This document shows positions 17,375-25,584 of a stretch of 64,000 bases of DNA, piece by piece. Below the pieces are notes generated by a model that searched no databases, was not told where the DNA came from, and was given only the letters and a program-made list of their open reading frames with translations. Positions within the stretch are counted from its first letter, which is position 1; each line of letters starts with the position of its first letter. A program made the translations under genes and the position numbers. This stretch comes from DATEEG01 sp035525055 (GTDB lineage: Bacteria; Actinomycetota; Acidimicrobiia; Spongiisociales; ZC4RG35), in the NCBI GenBank assembly GCA_035525055.1, contig DATLEZ010000023.1, positions 16,257-80,256 on the forward strand. The letters are read 5' to 3'.

Positions 17375-18118
17375 TCAGAGATATGCCCGAACCACTTCGA
17401 GAGCGGTCTCGGCCACGTCGCCGGAAGCCTTCAGGCTCTTGGCGTCCTTGCGCTTCATTCTCCGCACTGCCAGGCGAGCAAATTCGCCCGCGGGGCCCTT
17501 GATCACCTGGTCGGTGTCGGCGGGTCCGAAAACCCACTTCGCATAGGCTGGTCCCATCACCTCGACGCGAACCGGTGAGTAATCCTCGTCGGCGGCCTTG
17601 AAGGCATAGGGCAGAGTCTTCCAACCGAGAAAGCAGATATGGCGGATGCGGGCTGTGTCCTCGATCTCCGCCTTCATGGACGCGTAAATATCGAGGCCGT
17701 GCGCCCAGGTCTCCATAAGACGCATCGTGGCGAAGGTGCGAGCACTCATCGAACCGGCGATCCATTCAACCCGGTGTTCGGCGTCCATTCGAGAAAGCGG
17801 TTCGACCACTTTGGCCCTGCCACCCCGCCACCATTCGATGACGTCCTGATATCGCATCTTGCGCCCTTTCTTGACGGCTTCCTGGCGGAGGGCATCAAGG
17901 TTGGGGGCGGCCCGATAGGTCTCGACTCCATCGCCCCCAATGAGGGCGTCCCCGGCCAATTCGGCCGTATCCGCCAGGTGGCTGATGGTGTCGCGGATAG
18001 ACCAGCCTTTGGCAGGAGTGGGTCGTTCCCAGTCCTTGGGGCCGATCTTCTGGAGGAACTGATCAAGAAACTGCTGTTCGGCTACCAGGTCAGACAGGAT
18101 CTCTCGCACGGCTGGCAT
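17375..18118 (-). CDS. TIGR03084 family protein (DinB-like maleylpyruvate isomerase fold)
   Basis: This is a 247-aa protein of the DinB-2 / mycothiol-dependent maleylpyruvate isomerase group. The N-terminal four-helix bundle has WSIRDTISHLADTAELAGDAL, with the first metal-binding His, and TFATMRLMETWAHGLDIYASM, with the second. The C-terminal part (LPYAFKAADEDYSPVRVEV ... WVFGPADTDQVIKGPAGEFA) matches TIGR03084. Related proteins are mycothiol S-transferases, which suggests but does not show mycothiol use. ATG 18118 (MPAVREIL) is chosen over an open extension to 18250. It leads the operon with BtpA and enoyl-CoA hydratase. Confidence 0.82.
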   Translation of the reverse strand: MPAVREILSDLVAEQQFLDQFLQKIGPKDWERPTPAKGWSIRDTISHLADTAELAGDALIGGDGVETYRAAPNLDALRQEAVKKGRKMRYQDVIEWWRGGRAKVVEPLSRMDAEHRVEWIAGSMSARTFATMRLMETWAHGLDIYASMKAEIEDTARIRHICFLGWKTLPYAFKAADEDYSPVRVEVMGPAYAKWVFGPADTDQVIKGPAGEFARLAVRRMKRKDAKSLKASGDVAETALEVVRAYL

Positions 18119-18182
18119 GGTAGTCGCTTCCAGCAATTCGGAATCCGGCCGGACTAGTCCATCCCAGGCCCTCGGGGTGGAA

Positions 18183-19268
18183 TTACCAGGGCCTTTCGGC
18201 CTGGTCCTCCTCGAAAGGCGGTGGCGGCTGGACATTCTCCGGTGTTGCAACCAACCGGTTCAGGCGGTCGATCAGCGTGCGGAGACGGCCGTAGTTGCGG
18301 CGGTCAAAGTGGAGGGCGAGCCGGATCAGGTCGACATGGTCGGCATCGGCCACCTCGGCCGTCGAGGGCTCAACGATCTCGATCTTCCCGGTGACCAGGA
18401 TGTCGGCGAATTCCTGACTCAGTTCTTCCAGGGTTGGGGGTTCCGGCGCCCTCCGAACTCGCAAGACCAGTCGGCCTTCGACATATCGCTGCGAGTGGTA
18501 ATTCGAATAGAAGTCGAGGATGTGGTTGACGGCGTCCTGGGCATCACCTGTGAGGGTGAAGAGATTCATGTCTGCCGCCGAGATCAGCCCCTGTTCGACG
18601 AGCACGTTGGAACAGAACTCAAGCAGCGGCGGCCAGTATCCGGTGCCCGGCGCCTCGATCAAGACGATCGGGTGCAGGTCGCTCTTCCCCGTCTGCATCA
18701 GAGTGAACAGCTCGAAGGTCTCATCGAGAGTTCCGAAGCCTCCCGGGAAGAGTGCGAACGCGGCGGACTCTTTGATGAAGGTCAACTTGCGCGTGAAGAA
18801 GTACTTGTAGTTGACGGTCCGCTCCGGATCGATGTACGAGTTGGCGTCGGGTTCGAACGGCAGCCGGATGTTCACCCCGTAGGCGTGCTCTCGCCCCGCC
18901 CCCTTGGAACCTGCCTCCATCACTCCAGGCCCGGCGCCGGTGATAACGCCCCAGCCTTTGCCGGCCATTAGTCCTGAGATCTCCTCTGCCAGCAGGTAGT
19001 TCGGATCTCCGGCGGGGATGCGAGCGGAGCCAAAGATCGTCACTTTTGGATCGAAGTGCCGGGCGAACACCAGGATCGAGTACCGCATCTCCTTCAGGGC
19101 GGTGTTGACGAGTTTGAGGTCTCCCCGGCTCGCCTTGTCCCGATACAGCTTGAGGACGGTCGTGATCAGTTCGAAAATCAGATCTTGATTGGGAGCGTCT
19201 CCCGCCAGGTCGACCAGCTCCCGGATCTTCTGGTCGACGTCGGGCCTGATGCCGTAGGACCTCACCAT
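18183..19268 (-). CDS. LOG family (TIGR00730-type) Rossmann protein
   Basis: This 361-aa protein contains the lysine-decarboxylase-like / LOG fold. The phosphate-binding motif GAGPGVMEA and the catalytic signature PGGFGTLDETFE are both intact. LOG proteins cleave nucleoside monophosphates (cytokinin-type or purine ribotides) to free base plus ribose phosphate. The protein is longer than plain LOG (about 190 aa): about 75 helical residues precede the fold and about 90 follow it, as in the larger bacterial TIGR00730 subgroup. It lies 46 bp downstream of the AAA+ gene and is probably the third gene of that transcript. Confidence 0.88.
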   Translation of the reverse strand: MVRSYGIRPDVDQKIRELVDLAGDAPNQDLIFELITTVLKLYRDKASRGDLKLVNTALKEMRYSILVFARHFDPKVTIFGSARIPAGDPNYLLAEEISGLMAGKGWGVITGAGPGVMEAGSKGAGREHAYGVNIRLPFEPDANSYIDPERTVNYKYFFTRKLTFIKESAAFALFPGGFGTLDETFELFTLMQTGKSDLHPIVLIEAPGTGYWPPLLEFCSNVLVEQGLISAADMNLFTLTGDAQDAVNHILDFYSNYHSQRYVEGRLVLRVRRAPEPPTLEELSQEFADILVTGKIEIVEPSTAEVADADHVDLIRLALHFDRRNYGRLRTLIDRLNRLVATPENVQPPPPFEEDQAERPW

Positions 19269-19314
19269 CGCAACCGTAGCGCGTGAGGCTGGTTTGATTG
19301 TGAGGGGACCAACC

Positions 19315-20340
19315 TCAACCTTTCCCGAACGGCTTGGTCGTCGGGCCCCTCCGAACTACCGCATTCCATACTGTCTCGTAGTGATCCCGGTCGAAGGGAT
19401 CGACGTGTGGGAGGACGAACTCCTCCCAGGAGCGACGGAGTGGGTCTTCGTTGGCCGTGTAGACCCGGAGACCGGTCGGCAGGCGATCGAGCACCGATCG
19501 CAATGAGAGAGGGGTCTCCACTCTGGTCGAGGCGTCGGGGACGACGAAGGAAGCGTTGACCTCGACCGCCAATCGCGAAATGGCTTCGACGTATGGGCCC
19601 ACCAGCGAGGGGTAGCGGCGGGTCAGCATCGCCTGCACCTGGTCGCCGCCGGGGAACTCCTTCTCCCAGATCACCCACCGGTCGGCAAAGGCCTTGTTGA
19701 GCGTCTGGGTCCCGGCGTAGTCGCGGATGTCGGTTGGGTTCATGGTTCCGAACACCCGCACGTCAGGACGAAGACGGACGGTTTCCCCCGTGGGAAGGTC
19801 CAGCGCCCCGTAGCGGTCGAGCAAACCGTGCAGCGCGAAGAGCGTTTCGGCACCGGCGGCGTTGAGTTCTGACAGGTTGAGCAGGGCCGGTCCCCGGAGA
19901 GCGCGGGTGATGTCGCCGTCTTCCCACCTGCTCTCGGTTCCGCCCTTGCCGTCTCCGTGGAGGCGAGTCGAGCCAATGAGGGTGACATCCCGAACCTCTC
20001 CGGTCAGAGGAATTCGGTAATAGGGCAATCCCAGCCGCGCTGCGAACTGTTCGATGTCATGATCCTTGCCCGTGCCCATGTGGCCCCTGACCGCCAGGTG
20101 CAGCGGGGAGAAGCCTTCCGGCTGGGCCCTTCGAACCGCCTCGACCTGGGCGAAGCGGTAGAGCATCCCGAGATCGATGTAGTGGGGATCGGGTTGGGGG
20201 ATCTTTCCGATCCGCTGATCACGGTCGGGAACGCCGCGGGGAACCGTGAACTTCTCCAACTCGATTGGTTGCCCGTCTCCCACCGGGTCTTCGAAGACCA
20301 CGGTCTCGGGGGTCTTGGATTGCGTTGGCTTATCAGGCAC
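19315..20340 (-). CDS. CobS/MoxR-like AAA+ protein with altered Walker motifs
   Basis: This 341-aa AAA+ protein has the layout of CobS, the ATPase subunit of cobaltochelatase-type complexes. The P-loop region GHMGTGKDHDIEQFAARLGLP (residues 86-106) follows CobS, but the P-loop Ser/Thr after GK is Asp. The Walker B position reads LLNLSELNAAG, with Ser instead of the usual Asp before Glu. Sensor-1 (VFGTMNPTD) and the arginine-containing AFADRWVIW are present. This argues for weak or absent ATP hydrolysis. GTG 20340 is chosen; it overlaps the end of the upstream VWA gene by 8 bp, so the pair is coupled. Confidence 0.8.
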   Translation of the reverse strand: MPDKPTQSKTPETVVFEDPVGDGQPIELEKFTVPRGVPDRDQRIGKIPQPDPHYIDLGMLYRFAQVEAVRRAQPEGFSPLHLAVRGHMGTGKDHDIEQFAARLGLPYYRIPLTGEVRDVTLIGSTRLHGDGKGGTESRWEDGDITRALRGPALLNLSELNAAGAETLFALHGLLDRYGALDLPTGETVRLRPDVRVFGTMNPTDIRDYAGTQTLNKAFADRWVIWEKEFPGGDQVQAMLTRRYPSLVGPYVEAISRLAVEVNASFVVPDASTRVETPLSLRSVLDRLPTGLRVYTANEDPLRRSWEEFVLPHVDPFDRDHYETVWNAVVRRGPTTKPFGKG

Positions 20341-22450
20341 TGAGCGATTCCTTCCATGGGCTGGCGCTGCCGGTTCGGGCGGGTCGCAACCACCAGGTGT
20401 CCATGCCCCAGAGGGCAAGACCCCGGCGGAGAGCTCCGCGGGTTCCTTCGACCATCGCCCTGGTCAGCTCCTCAGGGCGGTTGACTACTTCGAAACGGTG
20501 ATAGGTGCCTGAGACGGTGTCGTCACCGATGCCGATGCCGAGCACTGTCGTGCCCGAGCGTTCCACTGCCGCCACCGAGGTGGCGAGGGCATCGACCGAA
20601 CCTCTGGTCATGCCGTCGGCCAGAACGACCAGGACCCGAACGTTGGCTCCGAGGCGCGCCATCCTCTCGGCGGCGTGAATGAGGTTGAACTCGTCGACAT
20701 TGGCTGCTCGCTCGAACATCGAAACGGGTGGTGCGGTCCTCGGGTTGCGTCGAGCCGCGATTGCTGCCTGTCCCGGTTCCGCCGCCGTCCAGAACATCCC
20801 GGCAAGGACGTCCTCGGCTTCGCGCCAGCGGCGATCGAAGGGCTTGACGAGATAGTGGTTGATGGTCGTGGTCAGGCGGTTGGCGGCGGTGCCGTGGGTC
20901 TGGCGAAGGCCAGCCGCGGCCTGGCTCGACGTCCTCGTGTAGCTCCACTCGGTGTCGTCGGGCCGGGCTGCAAAGCCGCGGTTGAACAAGGCGACTTCGA
21001 AGTCGACCTGAAGCTCGTGACAGAGGCGCGCCATGGTTATCGCTCCCAACAACGCCGCCGACATTCCCCACGGTGTGCGAACGGCTCCCTGGGTGCGGGG
21101 TTGCAGCATCGAGGCGGAGGCGTCGACCAGAAGGCTCACGGCATAGGACCGTCGGGTTCGTGAAGCCCGGCGTTCGTACATGCGGTCGTACAGGCCGGCC
21201 CCGATGAAGAGAGCCGCGTGCGGTGACACGTCGCCCTGGTCGTAGCCCGACCGAAGGCCCCGCCGCTGATTGGCGGCGAAGAGTGGGTAGAGCTCTCCCG
21301 AAACATGCCGCTGCGCGATGCCCCACTTCCTGGCGGCTGAGGCAACCGCCGCCCTTCCCTCACTGGCGAATACGGCGAAGGCCCGGGGGGCAGGGGTGAC
21401 GAGCAGCTTGCCGCCCATGCCGGTCGGCAGGTAAACGGTTGGCGCCTCGCTGACCCGGAGAAGCTGATCGGTTGAGGCTTCGCCGGCCAGTTCCGACGCG
21501 CCCTTGCGATCGGAGAGACCCGATCGGGCCTGGGTTGCGCGCTGCACGTCGCGATAGCTGTCGGAGTCACGCACCGACGGGCTGGGGAGGCGGACCATGT
21601 CGATGCCTTCTGCGGCAGCTTCGGCGTCCTTCTTCTGGTGCATCCGTTGCTGGGCGGCGGTTCCTTGCTCCTTCACGTTGCTCAGGAGGCCGTGGGTCTT
21701 GGCGATCTGTAGCAACGCCAGGGCCAGGTCGACCACCTCGGCGGCGTGTCCCGCAGTGGCTGCCTCGGCACAGAGCGGTGTGGCATCGGCGATCGCCCGC
21801 TGCACCTTGCCGTCGACCCGGCGTTCAAGGCTCTCACGGTCGATGTAATCGCCGGTCAGTAGGAAGCAGCACAAGGCGAACTGGCCGAGGGGGCCACTTT
21901 GGGAGAAGGCTCCCGAAAGCGAGGCCTGATAGATGTCGGCGAGGACCGACCTCGCACCCGGGTAGTTGGCGAGGCCCTGCAATTCCTGACGAGCGTCCTC
22001 CAGGGAGAAGAACAACACTTCGGCCACCGGGCCTCCATCGACATCGAGGCGGCGCAGAAGGTCGCCAGCCACAACATTGGGGCCTTCGGGATTGGCCCCG
22101 GGGTCCGGTTCTCCGTCCGATTCAGGAGTGTCAAAATCGCTCGAGACCAGATGCACCACCTCGTGCAATGCCGACGCCAGGGCCATCTCGTCGGGTGTGA
22201 CCGGGGCAGCCCGGTTGGTGGCGGCCTGGAACAAACGGGGGTCGCAAACCACCTCGTTTTGAGAAGCGGCCGCCTCGGGACCCAGGACCACCCGAAGCTT
22301 GTCGTTGCCGGACAGCGCCCGGGCGAATCGAGTGACCGCCGGAGCCACTTTCTGATAGCGCGCCACCACCGCCTCGATGGCTCTCTCATCGGGGCGGAGC
22401 AGATCCCGCAGGATCGTCGAGCGATTCGGTCGATAGGTGGGCTCGCGCAT
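20333..22450 (-). CDS. VWA-domain protein with HExxH motif (CobT / DUF2201-like)
   Basis: This 705-aa protein pairs with the CobS-like ATPase. The N-terminal third contains SALHEVVHLV (HExxH at residues 96-100), a zinc-metallopeptidase-like motif as in DUF2201 proteins. The middle is helical and charged. The C-terminal third is a von Willebrand A domain with a complete MIDAS DASAS motif near residue 440 (SLLVDASASM), TMARLCHELQVDFEVALFN and VLVVLADGMTRGS. VWA-AAA pairs assemble or remodel metal-containing complexes. ATG 22450 is chosen; the open frame to 22591 overlaps the divergent M16 gene. Proteolytic activity is unproven. Confidence 0.82.
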   Translation of the reverse strand: MREPTYRPNRSTILRDLLRPDERAIEAVVARYQKVAPAVTRFARALSGNDKLRVVLGPEAAASQNEVVCDPRLFQAATNRAAPVTPDEMALASALHEVVHLVSSDFDTPESDGEPDPGANPEGPNVVAGDLLRRLDVDGGPVAEVLFFSLEDARQELQGLANYPGARSVLADIYQASLSGAFSQSGPLGQFALCCFLLTGDYIDRESLERRVDGKVQRAIADATPLCAEAATAGHAAEVVDLALALLQIAKTHGLLSNVKEQGTAAQQRMHQKKDAEAAAEGIDMVRLPSPSVRDSDSYRDVQRATQARSGLSDRKGASELAGEASTDQLLRVSEAPTVYLPTGMGGKLLVTPAPRAFAVFASEGRAAVASAARKWGIAQRHVSGELYPLFAANQRRGLRSGYDQGDVSPHAALFIGAGLYDRMYERRASRTRRSYAVSLLVDASASMLQPRTQGAVRTPWGMSAALLGAITMARLCHELQVDFEVALFNRGFAARPDDTEWSYTRTSSQAAAGLRQTHGTAANRLTTTINHYLVKPFDRRWREAEDVLAGMFWTAAEPGQAAIAARRNPRTAPPVSMFERAANVDEFNLIHAAERMARLGANVRVLVVLADGMTRGSVDALATSVAAVERSGTTVLGIGIGDDTVSGTYHRFEVVNRPEELTRAMVEGTRGALRRGLALWGMDTWWLRPARTGSASPWKESLSA

Positions 22451-22584
22451 AGCCGACCATTGTCTCACGGTCGTCAAAATGCCAGGAAAGACGCGACCCA
22501 GGTCGATTCGGTGGTCTAGCAACCAAGACGGCCCACAGACGCAGCCGCACATCCAATCCGGCGCCCCCCGTACACTCCCGCTCG

Positions 22585-23904
22585 ATGCCATCCACCAAGA
22601 AGCAGGCGACCGCCCCCAATAAGAAGCTATCTGCGAAGAAGCAACCCGTCGGCAAGCACTACGAACTGAGCACGCTCCCCAACGGGTTGCGTGTGATCAC
22701 CGAGAACATGCCGTCGGTCCGATCGATCGCCGTTGGCTGTTGGGCCGATACCGGGACCCGCGACGAGTTGACCTCCGAGGCTGGTGCCTCGCACTTCCTC
22801 GAGCATTTGCTCTTCAAGGGGTCGGAGCGCTACTCCGCCCGGTTCATCGCCGAGTCCTTCGATGCGATCGGGGCCGAATCGAATGCCTTCACCTCGAAGG
22901 ACAACACTTGCTTCTGGGCCCGGCTTCTCGACCGTGATCTGCCCATTGGCCTGGACCTTCTGGCCGAGATGCTCCAGCGCCCGGCCTTCCGCCCCCACGA
23001 GATCGACTCCGAACGCCAGGTCGTCATCGAGGAAATCAACATGAACGACGACGATCCCTCCGACGTGGCCTTCGAGGAGTTCACGCAGGCCGTGTTCACC
23101 GGTCATCCCCTTGAGACTCCCATCTTGGGGACCCGGCAATCGATCAAAGACATGACCAGGTCACACCTTCACGGTTACTGGGATCGGCAGTACGGAGCCG
23201 GCTCGACAGTGGTGGCAATGGCCGGTTCTATCAAGCACGCAGACGCCGTTGAAATGGTTGGCCAGCTCTTCGGTGAATGGAACGGCGAGGCGGTGGCTCA
23301 CGAACTGCAGCCGGCATCGATCAGCCCGCAGGTTCGGACCCGCCACCGCGAGACCGAACAAGCTCATCTCATCATTGGTGGTCTCGCTCTCGATCGCGGC
23401 GACGATCGGCGCTTCGCATTCGACACCCTCAACCACATCCTCGGCGGGGGAATGTCATCGCGACTCTTCCTCACCATCCGCGAAGAGCGAGGGCTCGCGT
23501 ATGCGGTCTACAGCTTTCGCATGGCTCATGCCGACACCGGGGGTTGGGGTGTGTACGTTGGAACGACACCCGACCAGGCCGACACGTGCCTTCAGCTGAT
23601 CATGGACGAGGTGCATCGAGTGACAACCGACGGTGTGACCGCGGCCGAGTTGGAGCGAGCCAAGGGGTCGATGCGGGGAGGCTTGGCGTTGGCGATGGAG
23701 GACCCCAACAGTCGCATGATCAGGCTGGGCCGCGACGAGATCAATGGGTCTCCCCACCTTTCGATCGACGAGAGGATCGCCCGGGTCGAGGCGGTGACAC
23801 TCGACGACATTCAATCTGTGGCTGCCGCCGTTCTGACGGGCACCAAGGTCGTGGGTGCGGTCGGACCTTTCAAGGACGGCGATCTCGATAAATGGGTGGC
23901 GTGA
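22585..23904 (+). CDS. M16 family zinc metallopeptidase (processing-peptidase type)
   Basis: This 439-aa M16B peptidase of the mitochondrial-processing-peptidase-beta / PqqL type is intracellular by prediction (no signal peptide; a lysine-rich N-terminus of ~25 residues). The inverted zinc motif HFLEH is at residues 70-74, with the distal glutamate in QVVIEEINMNDDDP. The inactive-like second half contains GGGMSSRLFLTIREERGLAY, which is conserved across M16. In actinobacteria this gene commonly precedes dapB, as it does here with an overlap. Divergent from the VWA operon, it shares a 134-bp promoter region with it. Confidence 0.93.
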   Translation: MPSTKKQATAPNKKLSAKKQPVGKHYELSTLPNGLRVITENMPSVRSIAVGCWADTGTRDELTSEAGASHFLEHLLFKGSERYSARFIAESFDAIGAESNAFTSKDNTCFWARLLDRDLPIGLDLLAEMLQRPAFRPHEIDSERQVVIEEINMNDDDPSDVAFEEFTQAVFTGHPLETPILGTRQSIKDMTRSHLHGYWDRQYGAGSTVVAMAGSIKHADAVEMVGQLFGEWNGEAVAHELQPASISPQVRTRHRETEQAHLIIGGLALDRGDDRRFAFDTLNHILGGGMSSRLFLTIREERGLAYAVYSFRMAHADTGGWGVYVGTTPDQADTCLQLIMDEVHRVTTDGVTAAELERAKGSMRGGLALAMEDPNSRMIRLGRDEINGSPHLSIDERIARVEAVTLDDIQSVAAAVLTGTKVVGAVGPFKDGDLDKWVA

Positions 23905-24629
23905 TCCGGGTAGGAGTCTCCGGAGCGGCCGGCCGGATGGGCCTGCTCACCTGCGAGGCAGTCGAGGCAACTCCCGACCTGGAGTTGACCGGCCGGTTTG
24001 CGCCGGGTCATGGCTTCGAAGAGGCCAGGGCATTGGCCGATTCCGATGTGATTGTCGAGTTCGCCCGCGCCGACGTCGTTATGGCGAATTTGGCGATGTG
24101 GCGCCAGATGGATCGCCACGTGGTGGTCGGGACCTCCGGATTCGACGAGGCCCGCTTGGGGGAAGCTCGGAGGCTCTGGGGCGACGGTCCTCATAGGTGC
24201 CTGGTGGTCCCCAACTTCTCGGTGGGAGCGGTGCTGATGATGTCATTGGCCGAGCGAGCCGCCCCCTACTTCACGGCAGCTGAGATCGTCGAACTCCATC
24301 ACGACCGCAAGGCCGACGCACCCTCGGGGACGGCCTTGGCGACCGCAGCCCGCATGAAGCCGTCGGGGGAGCGGGCTGCGGCGTCGCAGGAGTCGGTCCC
24401 GGGGGCGCGGGGAGCCGAGGTCGGCGGCGTCTGGGTGCACTCCGTCCGACTGCCGGGCATGCTTGCCCACCAGGAGATCTTGTTGGGGAACCCCGGCGAG
24501 GTGCTGACGATCCGTCATGACACCACCGACCGAACCGCGTTCGTGCCCGGAATTCTTCTCGCGATCCGCTCGATCGAGAAGCTCGACCCGGGTGTGTCGG
24601 TTGGGCTCGAAGGCCTGATGGGTCTCTAA
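23892..24629 (+). CDS. dapB: 4-hydroxy-tetrahydrodipicolinate reductase
   Basis: DapB reduces 4-hydroxy-tetrahydrodipicolinate with NAD(P)H, the second committed step toward meso-diaminopimelate and lysine. The nucleotide motif GVSGAAGRMG, VVGTSGF and the signature ELHHDRKADAPSGTA (catalytic His-His and Lys) are all present. About 245 aa is normal. Two starts are possible: ATG 23892, or GTG 23901, which would give MIRVGVSG and a 4-bp overlap with the M16 stop; the latter resembles homologues better. The last codons fall inside a 16-bp sequence repeated exactly 307 bp downstream. Confidence 0.93.
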   Translation: MGGVIRVGVSGAAGRMGLLTCEAVEATPDLELTGRFAPGHGFEEARALADSDVIVEFARADVVMANLAMWRQMDRHVVVGTSGFDEARLGEARRLWGDGPHRCLVVPNFSVGAVLMMSLAERAAPYFTAAEIVELHHDRKADAPSGTALATAARMKPSGERAAASQESVPGARGAEVGGVWVHSVRLPGMLAHQEILLGNPGEVLTIRHDTTDRTAFVPGILLAIRSIEKLDPGVSVGLEGLMGL

Positions 24630-24936
24630 TAGATCAGGTTGCGGTTGGTTCCGCGGAAGTCGGAAGCAGCGAAGGCTTGACCGGCCCGTCCCGGTAATTT
24701 GGCCCACCACCCCCTGACAAGAAGCCCGGCTATCTTGAAATTCGGTGTGACGCTCTCGGATTCCGGGGAGTGGCGCGCCAGACTTGGTGTGAGGCGGGCC
24801 TGGTGCGCCAAATTTGATGTTGCAGGGAGCAGACACGGGAGCTTCTCTCGCTGAAAGCTACCGAGGACCGCGCCGTGTCGTCGATCTCGAGTCCGTCGAT
24901 CACGATCCAAGTGACCCACTCCTGATGGGTCTCTAA
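24614..24936. repeat. 307-bp segment bounded by exact 16-bp direct repeats after dapB
   Basis: CCTGATGGGTCTCTAA occurs at 24614-24629 (the final codons and stop of dapB) and again at 24921-24936. The intervening stretch has no convincing gene and contains dispersed element copy B. A 16-bp exact repeat at this spacing is far beyond chance and looks like a target or attachment duplication from an insertion, or a local duplication. In the second copy the same frame is open upstream for at least 31 codons and ends in the same Leu-Met-Gly-Leu-stop. Confidence 0.7.
24691..24816. repeat. AAATTTGG-bounded dispersed element, copy B (inverted relative to A)
   Basis: The segment runs from CCGGTAATTTGGCCC to GCGCCAAATTTG. 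Its reverse complement aligns with 9436-9550 over most of its length, with conserved blocks CAAATTTGG, CCCGCCTC, ACCAAGTCTGGC and CACCGAATT separated by diverged stretches. It is slightly longer than copy A by small insertions. Confidence 0.62.
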
Positions 24937-24949
24937 GACCTGACCCGCT

Positions 24950-25456
24950 CTAGCTCTCGGTGATCTTGACGCTGCGGATTGTCGCGTCTTCGAGGGGCTT
25001 GTCGGACCTGGTCTTCAACGCGGCGATGGCATCCACAGCATCCATGCCGTCGGTTACCTCACCGAAGATTGTGTAGGCATGCGGCAGCCCGGGGCTGCCG
25101 AGAACGATGAAGAACTGACAGCCATTGGTGTTGGGACCGGCATTGGCCATGGCCACAGTGCCGCGGGTGTAGGTCCCGGGTTTGTCGAGCTCGTCCCGGA
25201 ACTTGTAGCCGGGGCCACCGGTGCCGGTGCCGGTGGGATCGCCGCCCTGGATGACGAACCCGGGGATGACGCGGTGGAAGATGACGCCATCGTAGAAGCC
25301 TTCGTTGGCGAGAAACACGAAGTTGTTCACCGTCTGGGGCGCCCGATCGGGATTCAGGGCAATCGTGATCGGCCCGTGGTTGGTGTCGAGGACCGCGGTG
25401 TAGCTCTTGGACAGATCGATGGAAAGGTCGGGTTGCTTGGAATACTGTTTAGCCAT
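24950..25456 (-). CDS. cyclophilin-type peptidyl-prolyl cis-trans isomerase
   Basis: This 168-aa single-domain cytoplasmic cyclophilin catalyses proline isomerisation during folding. The active-site strand FHRVIPGFVIQGGDPTGTG (catalytic Arg, Phe), MANAGPNTNGCQFFI and the late HAYTIFGEV are all intact. No signal peptide or membrane anchor is seen; about 15 polar residues precede the fold. The gene is convergent with dapB and separated from it by the repeat-rich segment. A 50-bp hairpin repeat lies immediately upstream of its start and could overlap its promoter. Confidence 0.94.
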   Translation of the reverse strand: MAKQYSKQPDLSIDLSKSYTAVLDTNHGPITIALNPDRAPQTVNNFVFLANEGFYDGVIFHRVIPGFVIQGGDPTGTGTGGPGYKFRDELDKPGTYTRGTVAMANAGPNTNGCQFFIVLGSPGLPHAYTIFGEVTDGMDAVDAIAALKTRSDKPLEDATIRSVKITES

Positions 25457-25482
25457 GGGGGGACCTTAAAAGAGTTTGTGCT

Positions 25483-25534
25483 GGTTTTGGCGCGGACGAT
25501 CGACACTAGGGGAGCAGAACTCCGCGCCAGAACC
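25483..25534. repeat. ~50-bp dispersed hairpin repeat, copy 2
   Basis: This is an inverted copy of the element at 7195-7244: GGTTTTGGCGCGGA at one end, TCCGCGCCAGAACC at the other, with the same central sequence read on the minus strand. It lies 26 bp upstream of the cyclophilin start codon. Differences from copy 1 are scattered substitutions, so both are old copies. Confidence 0.8.
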
Positions 25535-25584
25535 GTCTATTCACTCAGCAGGGACGGATCGCGTACTGAGCGGATCACGAACCT

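Noticed and set aside
24626..24919. 97-aa minus-strand frame inside the post-dapB insert
   Set aside because: It is made of the dispersed element sequence and has no ribosome-binding site or recognisable fold.
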